The notes beneath the pieces are model-generated. The model saw only the letters and a program-made list of their open reading frames with translations. It was not told the origin of the DNA and made no database searches. A stretch of DNA of 64,000 bases from the NCBI GenBank assembly GCA_002050355.1, contig MWYY01000061.1, positions 1 to 64,000 of the forward strand. The letters run 5' to 3'. A program made the translations under genes and the position numbers. The stretch is from Acidobacteria bacterium 28-9 (lineage in GTDB: Bacteria > Acidobacteriota > Blastocatellia > Pyrinomonadales > Pyrinomonadaceae). Below, piece after piece: positions 1 to 11,191 of the stretch (the stretch's first letter is position 1; each line of letters starts with the position of its first letter).

Positions 1-2
1 TT

Positions 3-1090
3 CAAAAAGAGTCATTTGAAAACACAGGTTTGGAATGGAATGTCTTAGAAGAAATTTATGCAGACCACGTTAAAAACGCTTCCAATCTTAAACCGATAGC
101 GACTTATATTGATGAGAGCCTGCGTTTAGTAAAAGAAGTTCACTCTTTAAGAATAAAAATTAAAGACCCAGAACATCTTGTAGAAAAAATTATACGAAAA
201 AAGCTGGAGAATAATGAACTTGATGTAGCTCTTAGCAATTACAAAGAAAAGTTACAGATTTAGTCGGAGTTCGAGCATTACATTTATTCAAAGAAGATTG
301 GAATAACATACATAATTACGTTGTGAAAACTTGGGAGCTAAGTGAACCTCCAACTGCAAATGTAAGAAAAGGCGACCCCGAAGAATATACTCGCCAATTT
401 ACGGAAAAGGGCTGTGAAATTAACGAACACAAGTTCGGTTATAGGTCAGTCCACTATTTGATTAAATTCCAACTTTCAAAAGAAATATTTATAGCAGAGC
501 TTCAAGTTAGAACTATTTTTGAAGAAGGTTGGAGTGAAATAGACCATAATATTCGTTACCCGTATGACCTCGATAATGTAATTCTTGCACAAGTTTCGGC
601 AATTCATAACAGACTTTCGGGAAGTGCTGATGAGATTGGTTCATTCATAAAAATTTTGAAAAAAGAATTGAATGATAGAGATGATAAATATAAAAATGTT
701 TTAGAGGAACAAGATAAAGTTGTAAAGGAATTAAGTTCAAAAATTCAAGAGTTAGAAATTACAGAAGCACAGAAAACAGATTTAGAAAATCGCGTAAATT
801 CGTTATCAAGTAATGCGCTTCAAGGTTTATTTATGCCTGACATGAGAATTTTTGCACAGGCACTTGCTAGTATTAAGTTACCAGCACTAGACCCTTCCAT
901 TTTTGCTGCTACTAAACTTTTCCCTCAACCTAAAAACATTGAATCAAAAGCTTTACCTTCTTCCGAAAAGGAAGAAGGTAAAGCAAAATTTACTGAATCA
1001 GGAAAAGAAGAAAATAAAACGAAAGAAATTTCTCCAGTTAGAAGAACTTCCACTAGTAAGGAGAAGGTTAGAAAAAAAATCTTAAAATAA
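3..1090 (+). pseudogene. RelA/SpoT-domain protein, frameshifted, 5' end at or beyond window edge
   Basis: ORF 30-263 (open upstream to the window edge: QKESFENTGLEW...) and ORF 323-1090 (KFGYRSVHYLIKF...AELQVRTIFEEGWSEIDH) are halves of one RelA/SpoT synthetase domain. The missing link VTDLVGVRALHLFKEDWNNIHNYVVKTW reads in the second frame from about 251. Confidence 0.8.
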
Positions 1091-3115
1091 CTTTTTCGCT
1101 TTCTTCACGACATTTTCAACCGTAAAACCAAACTCTTTGAAGACATCTTCGGCAGGTGCGCTTGCGCCGAAGCGGTCAACCGTCAGCGTGTCGCCTTCGA
1201 GTCCGACGTATTTTGCCCAGCCTAAAGACACGCCGGCTTCGATTGCCAGACGCGCTTTGACATTTGACGGCAAGACGGATTCTTTATATTTCGCGGATTG
1301 CTCGTCGAAAAATTCCCAGCACGGCATCGAGACGACGCGCGTCGGCGTTCCGCTCGCGTTTAACTGTTCACGCGCCTGCATCGCCAAGCCGACTTCCGAG
1401 CCAGTCGCAATAATAATTAATTTCGGCGCGGACGCTTTGCCTTGTTTGTTTTCGGCTTCGGCTAAAATGTATGCGCCTTTGTGCAAACCTTTTGCATCGG
1501 CGAATTTTTTGCGGTCAATGAGGGCGACTTTTTGACGCGAAAAGGCAAAAGCTGTCGGCGCTTTGTCTCGTAATAAGGCTGCGCGCCAGGCTTCGCGTGT
1601 TTCGTGCGCATCGCACGGGCGAATGACGGCGAGATTTGGAATGGCTCGGAGCGCGGCGAGATGTTCGACCGATTGGTGTGTCGGACCGTCTTCGCCGAGA
1701 CCGATTGAGTCGTGCGTGAAAACGTAGATTGTCTGAATGCCCGACAGAGCGGCGAGACGAATCGCCGGGCGCATATAATCGGAAAATGTCTGGAAAGTTC
1801 CGCCGTAGGGAATCACGCTGCCATACAGAGCCATTCCGTTCATCGTCGCGCCCATCGCGTGTTCGCGGATGCCGAAATGAATGTTGCGCCCTTCATAAGT
1901 TTCGGGTTCAAAATCGCCCGCGTCTTTGATGTTGGTGTTGTTTGAAGGCGCAAGGTCGGCAGAGCCGCCGAAAAGCTGCGGGATTTTACCGGCAATAGCA
2001 TTAATGACTTCGCCCGAATATGCGCGGGTCGCTTTGGCTTCGACGTTATCGAATGTCGGCAGAGATTTTCCCCAGCCTTCGGGCAATTTATTCAAACGAG
2101 TCTCCTGCAAAGTTTTGCCCAAATCGCCGTGTGTTTTCTCGTATTTTTTAACGAGTGCTTCCCAATCTTTTTCGTATTGCGCGCCGCGTTTTATTGCTTC
2201 GCGGAAATGTGCCGACACTTCACGCGGAACGTAAAAATGTTTGTTTTCATCCCAACCTAAATTTCTTTTCGTTTCTTTAACGGCATCTTCGCCGGGCGCG
2301 TCCGAGTGCGCTTTGTTCGTGCCTTGTTTCGGCATTCCGAAACCGATAATCGTTTTTACGCGAATCAATTTCGGTTTGTCTTTGATTTTGTGCGCTTCTT
2401 TGATTACATTTTCGATAGCTTTTAAATCGTTGCCGTCTTCAACCATAATGACGTGCCAGCCTGCCGCTTCAAAACGCTTCGTCGCGTCTTCGTTAAACGC
2501 GATGCTCGTGTTGCCTTCAATCGTTATATTGTTGTCGTCGTAAAAATAAATTAGATTCGACAATTTCAAATGTCCGGCAAGCGAAGCCGATTCATAACTG
2601 ACGCCTTCCATCAAATCGCCGTCAGAGCAGATACAGTAAATATGATGATTGACAATCGGAAAACCTTTTTGATTAAATTTCGCCGCCAGATGCGCTTCAG
2701 CCATCGCCATTCCGACGCCGTTGGCAAAACCTTGCCCCAAAGGTCCGGTCGTAATTTCGACGCCTTTGGTCATAAAGTTTTCAGGATGTCCGGGCGTTTG
2801 CGAGTGAAGCTGTCGAAAGCGTTTTACCTCATCCATAGATAAATCGTAGCCCGTCAGATGAAGCAGCGCATAAATCAACATTGAGCCGTGTCCGGCGCTC
2901 AAAAGAAATCTGTCGCGGTTAAACCACTTCGGATTTTTCGGGTTGTAGCGCATAAACTTCGTCCACAGAACATAAGCTGTCGGAGCCATCCCGAGCGGCA
3001 AGCCCGGATGACCGGATTCGGCTTTCTGCACGGCGTCTAAAGACAAAGTTCGGATGGTGTTGATGCAAAGTTGGTCTAAATCAATTTTCTTTTTCGGTTG
3101 CGTTGCAGTTGTCAT
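1082..3115 (-). CDS. tkt: transketolase
   Basis: 677 aa full-length; [52 protein letters not shown] motifs. Confidence 0.97.
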   Translation of the reverse strand: MTTATQPKKKIDLDQLCINTIRTLSLDAVQKAESGHPGLPLGMAPTAYVLWTKFMRYNPKNPKWFNRDRFLLSAGHGSMLIYALLHLTGYDLSMDEVKRFRQLHSQTPGHPENFMTKGVEITTGPLGQGFANGVGMAMAEAHLAAKFNQKGFPIVNHHIYCICSDGDLMEGVSYESASLAGHLKLSNLIYFYDDNNITIEGNTSIAFNEDATKRFEAAGWHVIMVEDGNDLKAIENVIKEAHKIKDKPKLIRVKTIIGFGMPKQGTNKAHSDAPGEDAVKETKRNLGWDENKHFYVPREVSAHFREAIKRGAQYEKDWEALVKKYEKTHGDLGKTLQETRLNKLPEGWGKSLPTFDNVEAKATRAYSGEVINAIAGKIPQLFGGSADLAPSNNTNIKDAGDFEPETYEGRNIHFGIREHAMGATMNGMALYGSVIPYGGTFQTFSDYMRPAIRLAALSGIQTIYVFTHDSIGLGEDGPTHQSVEHLAALRAIPNLAVIRPCDAHETREAWRAALLRDKAPTAFAFSRQKVALIDRKKFADAKGLHKGAYILAEAENKQGKASAPKLIIIATGSEVGLAMQAREQLNASGTPTRVVSMPCWEFFDEQSAKYKESVLPSNVKARLAIEAGVSLGWAKYVGLEGDTLTVDRFGASAPAEDVFKEFGFTVENVVKKAKKLF

Positions 3116-3120
3116 AAATT

Positions 3121-3844
3121 TTATTTTTTACGTTTTTTCGTTATCGGTTTTGGTTTAAATAAATTTCGAAGTTTTTCAAAATCTTCCATTTTGATAATTA
3201 GGCAATCATCGCATTTTAGCATTTCTGCTCCGGCTGGAATTATCCAAAGCTGTGTCTGTTGCTCATTCGTGCTGGCAATGAAAAATGAAATGCGAGTTTT
3301 ATCATAATTTCTTAATCTCGTGTAAAAGCTCAAAAAGGTTAAATGCCGCATTAAATCTTTGTCATCTTGAACTTTGATAATCCCTTCGGCTGTCGGGTCG
3401 TTTTGCAGTTCGATGAAAAAATTATCTATTCTTGATTTCTCCTCACCGCTTTGAACTTTTCCATATTCACCAACTTGAAAGGAAATGCGATAAATGAATA
3501 TAACCAAACTTTCGGAAATTGTATTTGTGCATTGTTTCAATAATCCTTTAATTTCAAGCGTAACGGTAGAATTGATTTCACTGCCCCTTACATCTGGTAA
3601 AATTCTGAGGGAATTTGTCCCCTGCCCTTCTATAATTTTTCCGTTTTTTACCGTCCAAATATACTCAATATTATACTTCACGGCTTCTTTACCGATTTTA
3701 GCGTTATACAAAACCGATTCGCCTGGTTGTGTAACTTCTGCCGGACCAGTCAGTAAGATTAGGACAAGAATTTTCACTCGATTGAGCAGAAGTCGCTAAA
3801 CAAAAAGCTAAAATCAAAATCACGGTGAAAATAATTCGTTTCAT
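3121..3844 (-). pseudogene. exported PKD-like domain protein, frameshifted after signal peptide
   Basis: Minus strand from 3844 reads MKRIIFTVILILAFCLATSAQSSENSCPNL (signal peptide), then the frame switches at about 3750-3766 to the main ORF ...TGPAEVTQPGESVLYNAKIG... Confidence 0.7.
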
Positions 3845-5331
3845 AACTTTTCCACTTTCGTATTTACAATCAAATTGTAAAACTTCTTGTGTCTTTCCTG
3901 CGCTTTTTTGTAAATTTTATGTTTCGCCGCATTCGGTCTAAAACCTGCGCCTTTCAGTGTTTTCAAATCCGCAATATTTTCTATTTTGCCAATTGTCTCA
4001 AGCGCGAGCAAAACCGCGCCGGTCGAAGACGCTTCTCTGGATTCCGGCAAACTCATTTTTTGATTCAAAACGTCGCAGATGATTTGTGTCCAGACGGGTG
4101 ATTCGCGTAGCGCGCCGCCGGAGGCAATAATTTCGCGGATTTTGCAAACGTCGTTTAACTGGTCAAAAATTTCTGCAAAGCGATACGCGACCGATTCGAG
4201 CGCGGCTTGGACGATTTCAACCGCCGTCGTGCTGGAATGCAACCCTAAAATCGCGCCGCGTGCGTTTTCGTTGTATCCGGTGCTTCGCTCTCCGGCGAGA
4301 AACGGCAAAAACGTCAAGCCGTGCGAATCTGGCGTGCGCCGTGCGATTTCGGCTTCCACGATGTCGTCAATGTCGTTTATCTTGTGCGTGTCTTTCAGCC
4401 AGCGATAAAGCCCGCCGCCGTCTGACAACGCGCCGCCGATTAAAATTCTTTTGCGGTCAATCCGGTAACACCACAAACCGTTTGGAATCGTGCGCGGCAG
4501 CTTGCAAGCAAAGGCGACGCGCATTGCACCGCTTGTTCCAATCATCAACGCCGCTTTATTTTCCGTCAAACAATTTGCGCCGATGTTGTTTGCCGCGCCA
4601 TCGCCGATTGCCTGAAACCATCGGGCATTTTTTAATTTTGTCCAGCGTTTTGCGTCAGTTTCGTTTAACTGAAAAGTTTGCGAATCTTCGGCGACGATTT
4701 CAGGCAAATTTTCTTTTTCCAATCTTAGAAACTTGAGAATTTCTTCATCCCAAATGCACTTGCGAATGTCGAAAATTCCCGTTCCCGAAGCCATCGAAAC
4801 GCTTGTCGCGGTCGCGCCGAAAAATTTGAGTGAAAGAAAATCGCTGAAAGAAAGCCAACGCGCCGTTTGCCGGAAAACTTTCGGTTGTTCCTGCCTCAGC
4901 CATAAAAGTTTCGCTGTCCAATAGCTCGAATGAAATCTTGCGCCGGTGCGATTGTGCGTTTTATTTTCATCTAAATTCTCGCGCAGAACCGCAACCTGTT
5001 TTCTGCTTCGCGTATCTGCCCAGCCGAAAACTTTCGTTGTTGGCTTGCCGTTTTTATCGACTCCGACAAGACTGTGCCAAAATGCGGAAGCAGCGACGTA
5101 TTGGATTTCACCGCCAAGATTTTTCGCTTTTTTCAAAACATCATCAATGGCTTTTTCGACTTGTTGGGATGCTTCCAAAGCGTCAATTTCCGCACCGCCG
5201 TCTTCGGTCAATTTCAATTGCCGCTCGTTTTTGACCATTGTCGCAGGCAAAACATTGCCCGCAAAATCATAAAGCGCGGCGCGAACGCTTGATGTTCCAA
5301 TGTCTAAAGCTAAAATAAATGATTTTTGCAA
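3841..5331 (-). CDS. FGGY-family carbohydrate kinase (gluconokinase-like)
   Basis: 496 aa; ALDIGTSSVRAALYD N-terminus, GDGAANNIGANC, ASGGALRESPVW C-terminal motif. Confidence 0.85.
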   Translation of the reverse strand: MQKSFILALDIGTSSVRAALYDFAGNVLPATMVKNERQLKLTEDGGAEIDALEASQQVEKAIDDVLKKAKNLGGEIQYVAASAFWHSLVGVDKNGKPTTKVFGWADTRSRKQVAVLRENLDENKTHNRTGARFHSSYWTAKLLWLRQEQPKVFRQTARWLSFSDFLSLKFFGATATSVSMASGTGIFDIRKCIWDEEILKFLRLEKENLPEIVAEDSQTFQLNETDAKRWTKLKNARWFQAIGDGAANNIGANCLTENKAALMIGTSGAMRVAFACKLPRTIPNGLWCYRIDRKRILIGGALSDGGGLYRWLKDTHKINDIDDIVEAEIARRTPDSHGLTFLPFLAGERSTGYNENARGAILGLHSSTTAVEIVQAALESVAYRFAEIFDQLNDVCKIREIIASGGALRESPVWTQIICDVLNQKMSLPESREASSTGAVLLALETIGKIENIADLKTLKGAGFRPNAAKHKIYKKAQERHKKFYNLIVNTKVEKL

Positions 5332-5484
5332 ATTTTTATTGCCGGAAAATTTTTGATAAGTTTAGCCGAAAGTCATCGGTAAAGAAAGAGTTTGCAGTAA
5401 ATAATTTTATCTTTCGCAATTCGTGTCTTTGCCTCATCAAATCTTTTTGATAATTTAAATTTTGGAAAGTGAAAAATTTAACAG

Positions 5485-6009
5485 ATGACCGAACAAATAA
5501 AACAACCACCGAAACTACAAAAAACCGCGAGCGGCAACCTTAACACGAATTCGCTGGCGGATTTGCTTGAATGGTTTTTGAATTTCGACCAAAAAGTTGC
5601 GATTGTCAGAAATCCGCAGATTGAGGAACTTTTTCAATGGAAACAGCAGGATGACAAAGCAAACGGCGTCGAAATTTATCCGTTTGAAAACGCTGAAGCG
5701 CGTTTTGCCATCGGAGTTTTTCAAGCGCTCGGCGAAAACGATACGGAAGAAAAACTACAAGTTTGGATAACCGAAGTTTTGCAGGCATTGGGCGAAGCCA
5801 AACAAACCAGCGAAAACATTGCCGCGAGTTATAAGCTGAAACAAGGTGAATCGCACATCGAACAAGCAAACGCGATTCCTTCAAACACGGAAAAACGCCT
5901 TTATCTTTCAAGCTGCTGGCTCGAAGCGCTCTGCACGGCAGAAGCTCGATTTTTGGGCTGGGTTTATCAGGAAATCTACGGTAAAGCGTTTCAACCGGGC
6001 GAACAGTAA
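5485..6009 (+). CDS. hypothetical protein
   Basis: 174 aa intact ORF with plausible composition; no family recognised. Confidence 0.6.
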   Translation: MTEQIKQPPKLQKTASGNLNTNSLADLLEWFLNFDQKVAIVRNPQIEELFQWKQQDDKANGVEIYPFENAEARFAIGVFQALGENDTEEKLQVWITEVLQALGEAKQTSENIAASYKLKQGESHIEQANAIPSNTEKRLYLSSCWLEALCTAEARFLGWVYQEIYGKAFQPGEQ

Positions 6010-6073
6010 AAATACGAATTAGAAAGACAATTTCCGCATTCGTAATTCGTATATCTGAAATTCGTTATTGTTA

Positions 6074-6919
6074 TTACCTCGTTCTGAAAGTGTCGCACTG
6101 ACGAATGTTTCCCGTCTGAAAACCTTGATTAAACCAGCGCATACGGTCAGCCGCTGCGCCGTGCGTGAACGAATCAGGCACGACATAACCCTGCGATTGT
6201 TTTTGAATGCTGTCGTCGCCGACCGCTGAAGCCGCGCCCAAAGCTTCTTCAGCGTCGCCCGCCTCTAATATACCTTTTTGTTTAGCGTAGAAACCCCAAA
6301 CACCGGCGTAGCAATCGGCTTGCAGCTCGAGTCGGACAGAAAGCTCGTTTGAGTTTCCGGCAGCGTGAACTTTATCCATCGTTCCCATAATGTTTTGGAT
6401 GTGGTGTCCGACTTCGTGTGCGACGACATAAGCCTGGGCAAAATCGCCGGGCGCGCGAAAGCGTGTTTTAAGTTCGTCGAAAAACGAGAAATCGAGGTAA
6501 AGTTTTTGGTCGCCCGGACAATAAAACGGTCCGGTTGCCGAACTTGCATAGCCGCAGGCAGAAGCCGTTTGATTGTTGAACAACACAAGCGTCGGGTTTG
6601 CATAACGAACACGCGCCTGTTGCGGAAGTATTTGATTCCAAACCTCTTCGGTACTTTTTAATACAACTGAAATAAAGCGTTTCTGGGCGTCTGCCTGTGC
6701 CGGATCAACTTGTCTCTGCGGCTGCTGAACGCTCTGCGCGCCGCCACCGCCGCCTATCTGGTTGAGCAAAGCGCTCGGGTCGCCGCCGCACAACCAAATG
6801 ACAAGTATCAACAACAATGTTCCCAGACCCCCGCCGCCGAGCGCCAAGCCTCTGCCGCCCATCCCGCCTGCTCCGCGCCGGTCTTCAATATTAGAGCTAC
6901 CTTCACCTTCTTGTAACAT
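6074..6919 (-). CDS. neutral zinc metallopeptidase (YpfJ/KPN_02809-like)
   Basis: HEVGHHIQNIMG zinc motif, N-terminal TM, ACGYASSATGPFYCPGDQKLYLD. Confidence 0.9.
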   Translation of the reverse strand: MLQEGEGSSNIEDRRGAGGMGGRGLALGGGGLGTLLLILVIWLCGGDPSALLNQIGGGGGAQSVQQPQRQVDPAQADAQKRFISVVLKSTEEVWNQILPQQARVRYANPTLVLFNNQTASACGYASSATGPFYCPGDQKLYLDFSFFDELKTRFRAPGDFAQAYVVAHEVGHHIQNIMGTMDKVHAAGNSNELSVRLELQADCYAGVWGFYAKQKGILEAGDAEEALGAASAVGDDSIQKQSQGYVVPDSFTHGAAADRMRWFNQGFQTGNIRQCDTFRTR

Positions 6920-7016
6920 TCATTCACCTCGATTTGTTCGCGCTTAGCGCGTATTTTTTATGTCTGGAATTCTAACATTTTTTGCCTGATTTGATGAAAA
7001 ATTTTATGCTAAAAAA

Positions 7017-7889
7017 ATGAATTTATCCGATTGGCGCGTGAGCGGCGATTTTTTCTTATACAAAAGTTACCCGATTTTTTATCGCACCAACGAAATCGGC
7101 GGCGACGAAATTTTGCTTCTGCTGCACGGATTTCCGACTTCTTCACACGATTATCACAAAATATGGGACGCGCTCGCCGGACGTTTTTCGGTTGTGGCTT
7201 TCGATATGATTGGCTACGGTTTTTCAGCAAAACCTCTGAATTTCGATTACACAACTTTTAATCAAGCGGACGTTTTACAAGCGCTGATTGAAAATTTGAA
7301 AATCAAAAAAATTCACATACTCGCGCACGATTACGGCAACACAATAATGCTGGAGCTTCTCGCCCGCGCGGAAGAAAACCGTTTGAAATTTTCGATTGAA
7401 ACCGTTTGTTTTCTCAACGGCGCGCTTTTCCCCGAAGCGCATCGCCCCATTTTGGCGCAGAAAATTCTCATTAGCCCGTTTGGATTTTTATTTGGAAAAC
7501 TAATTTCCGATTCGCTTTTTAAGCGAAATTTAGCTTCGATTTTCGGCAAAAATACACAGCCGACGGCAAATGAATTGAATGATTTTCTGCGGGTCTTCAA
7601 ATTCAACGACGGACGGCGAATCGCGCATAAACTTATACGTTATATGACCGAACGCGAAATTTTTCGGGCGCGTTGGACGGGCGCGCTTGAAAGAATGTCA
7701 CAGCCGTTTCGCTTTATCAATGGCTCGGCTGACCCGGTTTCGGGTGCGCATCTGGTCAAAAGGTTTCGACAAGTCGTTCCGCATCAAACCGATATTATCG
7801 AGCTTCCGGGCATCGGACATTTTCCTCATTTTGAAGTTCCCGATACGGTCTTGAATTATTTTTTAGAGTTTTACGGTAAGTCTCTGTAA
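7017..7889 (+). CDS. alpha/beta hydrolase
   Basis: LLLHGFPTSSHDYHKIWDAL, HDYGNTIMLEL nucleophile region, GIGHFPHFE. Confidence 0.88.
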   Translation: MNLSDWRVSGDFFLYKSYPIFYRTNEIGGDEILLLLHGFPTSSHDYHKIWDALAGRFSVVAFDMIGYGFSAKPLNFDYTTFNQADVLQALIENLKIKKIHILAHDYGNTIMLELLARAEENRLKFSIETVCFLNGALFPEAHRPILAQKILISPFGFLFGKLISDSLFKRNLASIFGKNTQPTANELNDFLRVFKFNDGRRIAHKLIRYMTEREIFRARWTGALERMSQPFRFINGSADPVSGAHLVKRFRQVVPHQTDIIELPGIGHFPHFEVPDTVLNYFLEFYGKSL

Positions 7890-8007
7890 TTGCCAGGAAA
7901 ACCCAAACGTCTTATTTTTCGGTAAGTTTTATCATACAAAAGTCGGAAAATTGATTTCAAACACACAAAAACCGGTAATTTCGATAATCGAAATTTTCCG
8001 CAAAATC

Positions 8008-8037
8008 TTGACAGATGTAGAGTTAGGTCATTATTAT
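8008..8037 (+). promoter_or_regulatory. putative sigma70-type promoter of the HU gene
   Basis: TTGACA (8008-8013), 18-nt spacer, TATTAT (8032-8037), about 60 nt upstream of the HU start. Confidence 0.55.
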
Positions 8038-8095
8038 TCATTTACGGTTTTTACAAAGAATTTTGTCCCAACATTTTCCAGAAGAGGATACAAAT

Positions 8096-8374
8096 ATGAT
8101 TAAACTTGATATTGTCAATCGCGTGGCAGAGAAAACGGGCGTGCCGAAGCAAAAGGCGGAACAGGTTGTCGATGCGCTTTTTAACGCGATGAAAGACGCG
8201 CTGGCAGACGGAAATCGTATCGAGCTTCGCGGCTTCGGCGTTTTCGTCGTCAAACCGAGAAAGCGCGGCATCGGACGCAACCCGCGCACGGGCAAGGAAG
8301 TTCCGATTCCGGCGGGAAAAACTATTCGCTTTAAGCCCGGCAAAGAGCTTCAAGCAAAAACCTCTAAGAAATAA
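8096..8374 (+). CDS. HU/IHF family DNA-binding protein
   Basis: MIKLDIVNRVAEKTGVPKQKAEQVV...LRGFGVFVVKPRKRGIGRNPRTGKEVPIPAGKTIRFKPGKEL. Confidence 0.96.
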   Translation: MIKLDIVNRVAEKTGVPKQKAEQVVDALFNAMKDALADGNRIELRGFGVFVVKPRKRGIGRNPRTGKEVPIPAGKTIRFKPGKELQAKTSKK

Positions 8375-8376
8375 CT

Positions 8377-8479
8377 GAATTACGAATTACGAATTACGAG
8401 AAATTAATTTAAGATTGAAGAGGCTGAGAATTAGCGTTTTAAATCGCAATCTGAAATTTTTTCGTAATTCGTAATTTTT
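8377..8479. repeat. heptanucleotide inverted repeat, GAATTAC family
   Basis: 3 x GAATTAC at 8377-8397, inverse GTAATTC copies at about 8461-8476. Confidence 0.75.
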
Positions 8480-8480
8480 T

Positions 8481-9509
8481 GTGCCGAACTTAAACTCGCT
8501 GACCAATCAACTTTTCGACCGCCGTGAAGCAATGCGCCCGACGGCTCGAACATGGGTGAAACATTCGATTTTTCTGCTTACCGCGCTTTTTACCGTAACG
8601 ATTGCGGGCGTTCTCGAACCGTTCGGATTCATACCGATTTTTCCCGACGCCGACCCGCAGACCTGGACGGAAATTCTACAGTTTTTCGGTTCTTTTCCGA
8701 TACACTATTCGCATCTTATTTTTGATGCGGTTCACGGGCTTGCAACTGATTTTACAACGTTAAAACACGGCTTGAGTTTCTCGCTCTCGCTGCTGGCGAT
8801 TTTAACGGCGCACGAAGCCGGACATTACGTCGCGTGCCGGCTTTACGGCGTTGACGCGACACTGCCATATTTTATTCCCTTGCCGCCGCTTATCGGTCCT
8901 GCGGGAACTTTGGGCGCGTTTATAAAAATAGTTTCACCGCTCCCCTCGCGCCGCGCGACATTCGACAACGGCGTAGCCGGTCCAATTGCCGGTTTCATCG
9001 CGCTAATTCCGGTTGCGGTTATCGGTTTGCTGACAATGCGGCAACCGCCAACCGCTGCCGCTTCTGCCGACCAAGTCGGAATTTACTTTTCACATCCGCT
9101 GCTGATTCAGTTTCTGGCAAAATTTTTCGCTGTTAATCCCGATTTTGAAAAATTTAACCCTTTTCTGGCGGCTGCTTGGATTGGGCTTTTGGTTACAAGT
9201 TTGAATTTAATTCCGTCCGGTCAACTCGACGGCGGACACGCCGTTTACGCCCTTTTCGGCGAGAAAGTGCATCGCTTGGCGGGTAAAATCGCGTTTGTCG
9301 TGATGGTTTTGCTTTCGATTTGCGGATGGTTTCTCTACAACAGCCCGAGCGGATTGTTGTTCACGATTTTGCTCGGAGTGATGCTCAAAGTCAGACATCC
9401 GGAGCCGTTTGACGATGCGCCGCTTAACGTACCGCGAAAATTAATCGCCGTTCTAACACTCGTTATTTTTATTTTGTGTTTTGTGCCGTTTCCGATTCAA
9501 GTCAGGTAA
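8481..9509 (+). CDS. site-2 protease family (M50) metalloprotease
   Basis: AHEAGHYVACRLYG (HExxH) and NLIPSGQLDGGHAVYAL (NPDG-type) motifs, multiple TM. Confidence 0.92.
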   Translation: MPNLNSLTNQLFDRREAMRPTARTWVKHSIFLLTALFTVTIAGVLEPFGFIPIFPDADPQTWTEILQFFGSFPIHYSHLIFDAVHGLATDFTTLKHGLSFSLSLLAILTAHEAGHYVACRLYGVDATLPYFIPLPPLIGPAGTLGAFIKIVSPLPSRRATFDNGVAGPIAGFIALIPVAVIGLLTMRQPPTAAASADQVGIYFSHPLLIQFLAKFFAVNPDFEKFNPFLAAAWIGLLVTSLNLIPSGQLDGGHAVYALFGEKVHRLAGKIAFVVMVLLSICGWFLYNSPSGLLFTILLGVMLKVRHPEPFDDAPLNVPRKLIAVLTLVIFILCFVPFPIQVR

Positions 9510-9512
9510 AAC

Positions 9513-9566
9513 AATGGTGAATGGTAAATTAAAGAATGTTTTTGACATTCATCATTCACCTTCACT
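9513..9566. repeat. heptanucleotide inverted repeat, GTGAATG/GATGAAT family
   Basis: ATGGTGAATGGT ... ATTCATCATTCACC. Confidence 0.65.
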
Positions 9567-9572
9567 TGTTAT

Positions 9573-11102
9573 TTACAAAACACTCAGCGCGCAATTGAAC
9601 GCCGTTTCAAATAAATCTTTTTTCAGCTCGATGGCTTTGCGTTCAATAGTGCAGTCTTCGCTGCTTTCGAGTTTGAGAAACAAATTGTGTTTGTCGAGTT
9701 TAAATCTCATAGCCGTAACGTGATTTTCGTGTCCGCGGTCGAGAGCTTCGGCAAGCCGCAAAATTGCTCCGAGCTGCGCGGTCGTGCGGCGGTCTTTTTC
9801 GCTCAACTCCATATAATCAAGGTGTTTTTCCTTCGGCAGCGAGCCGCGATGATAACGTGCAATGAGTGCGATAATACCTTTTTCAGTTTCAGAAAAACCG
9901 GTTATTTCCGAGTGTTTGATAAGGTAAAAAGAATGCTTGTGATGAGATTCGTGCGAGACGTGATAACCGACATCGTGCAGCAGTGCGGCGGCTGAAAGCA
10001 GAGTTCGTCCGTGTCGCTTAAGATTGTAAATCGGCGCGAGCGCGTCGAAAATCGTTTCCGCCAAATTCGCCACTTGCAGAGCGTGCGATTCTTCGTAGCC
10101 GTAACGTCTGCCAATGGCGAAAACATCACGCAGGCGAATATCTTCAACGTCAGGTACGGGCGGCAATGATTCGGCTTGCAACTCCCGCAAATAATCAATA
10201 ATTACACCTTCGCGCAAAGCGTAGGCACACGGCTGCAAGGTTTCGATTTCTAGAGCGCGCATCACGCCTTCCAAAATCTGCCCGCCCGCGACGATAACTT
10301 CGGCGCGATGCGGACTGAAAATCGGTAAGTTCGCGCGTTTTTCAAGCGGAAGGGCTACCAGCATTTTATTCAGCGCGGCGAGTTTTTTTAGCTGAATTTG
10401 AGGTTTTCCCGAAAATTTTTCCGCTATTTCAAAGTTGAGCAGTGCGGCGAGATTAAGAATCGTGCCGGATGTGCCGCTGGAAATCTGCCACGTTTCGCCC
10501 TTTATTTTTCGCAGTGGTTGTTCCAGAGCAAAAGCGATTTCCGTCCGCGCCATTTTTATTTCCTTATTTTTCGGCGGATTGCTTAAAATAAACTTTTCAG
10601 TCAGACCGACCGCGCCGAGCTTCATCGAAAAAAGTTTGTGCGGTTCGTTGTTTTTCATCAACGAAAGCTCGGTCGAGCCGCCGCCGATGTCAATATTCAT
10701 CAATGATTGGTTGCCCGCGCCGAAAAACTGCGCCGCCGCCACGCCGATAAGCCGCGCTTCTTCAATCGAAGACAAAACGTCGATGTGGACGCCCGTCCGA
10801 TTTTCGATTTCGCGGACAAATTCCGCCGCATTTTTCGCTTCTCTAACCGAAGCTGTCGCCACGGCGATAATTGAATTAACCGCGCGGCTTTCGGCAATCG
10901 AGCGAAATTTGTCAATCGTATGAGTGGACAAATCTATCGCTTCGCGCGAAAGAAATTTGTTGCGAAGCGTTTCGTGTCCGAGCCGGACACGCTCGCGCTC
11001 CTGCAAAAGCACGGTGAAAGAATCGCTGGCAGCGGCTTCGATAATAACAAGTTTCAGTGAGTTTGAGCCGATGTCGATGGCGGCGAGTTTTTGAGTTTTC
11101 AT
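9573..11102 (-). CDS. Ppx/GppA phosphatase family protein with C-terminal HD domain
   Basis: MKTQKLAAIDIGSNSLKLVI, MNIDIGGGSTELSL, C-terminal LLHDVGYHVSHESHHKHS. The 11267 start in the ORF track overlaps the next gene; start at 11102 is more likely. Confidence 0.92.
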   Translation of the reverse strand: MKTQKLAAIDIGSNSLKLVIIEAAASDSFTVLLQERERVRLGHETLRNKFLSREAIDLSTHTIDKFRSIAESRAVNSIIAVATASVREAKNAAEFVREIENRTGVHIDVLSSIEEARLIGVAAAQFFGAGNQSLMNIDIGGGSTELSLMKNNEPHKLFSMKLGAVGLTEKFILSNPPKNKEIKMARTEIAFALEQPLRKIKGETWQISSGTSGTILNLAALLNFEIAEKFSGKPQIQLKKLAALNKMLVALPLEKRANLPIFSPHRAEVIVAGGQILEGVMRALEIETLQPCAYALREGVIIDYLRELQAESLPPVPDVEDIRLRDVFAIGRRYGYEESHALQVANLAETIFDALAPIYNLKRHGRTLLSAAALLHDVGYHVSHESHHKHSFYLIKHSEITGFSETEKGIIALIARYHRGSLPKEKHLDYMELSEKDRRTTAQLGAILRLAEALDRGHENHVTAMRFKLDKHNLFLKLESSEDCTIERKAIELKKDLFETAFNCALSVL

Positions 11103-11191
11103 CCATTTACATTTTAGAACGGATAATTTTATTCGTAAATTGAGAGTTTTTGTTTTCGGTGTTTTAATCAAATCTACGGGTGAAAAAAATA

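Noticed and set aside
1137-2842. Plus-strand ORFs (1137-1535, 1712-1945, 1926-2234, 2241-2543, 2570-2842) over tkt
   Set aside because: Antisense shadow ORFs of a clearly coding transketolase; no family motifs.
8377-8479. GAATTAC repeats as CRISPR or iterons
   Set aside because: Only three direct units plus inverse copies between two unrelated genes; no origin or Cas genes nearby.
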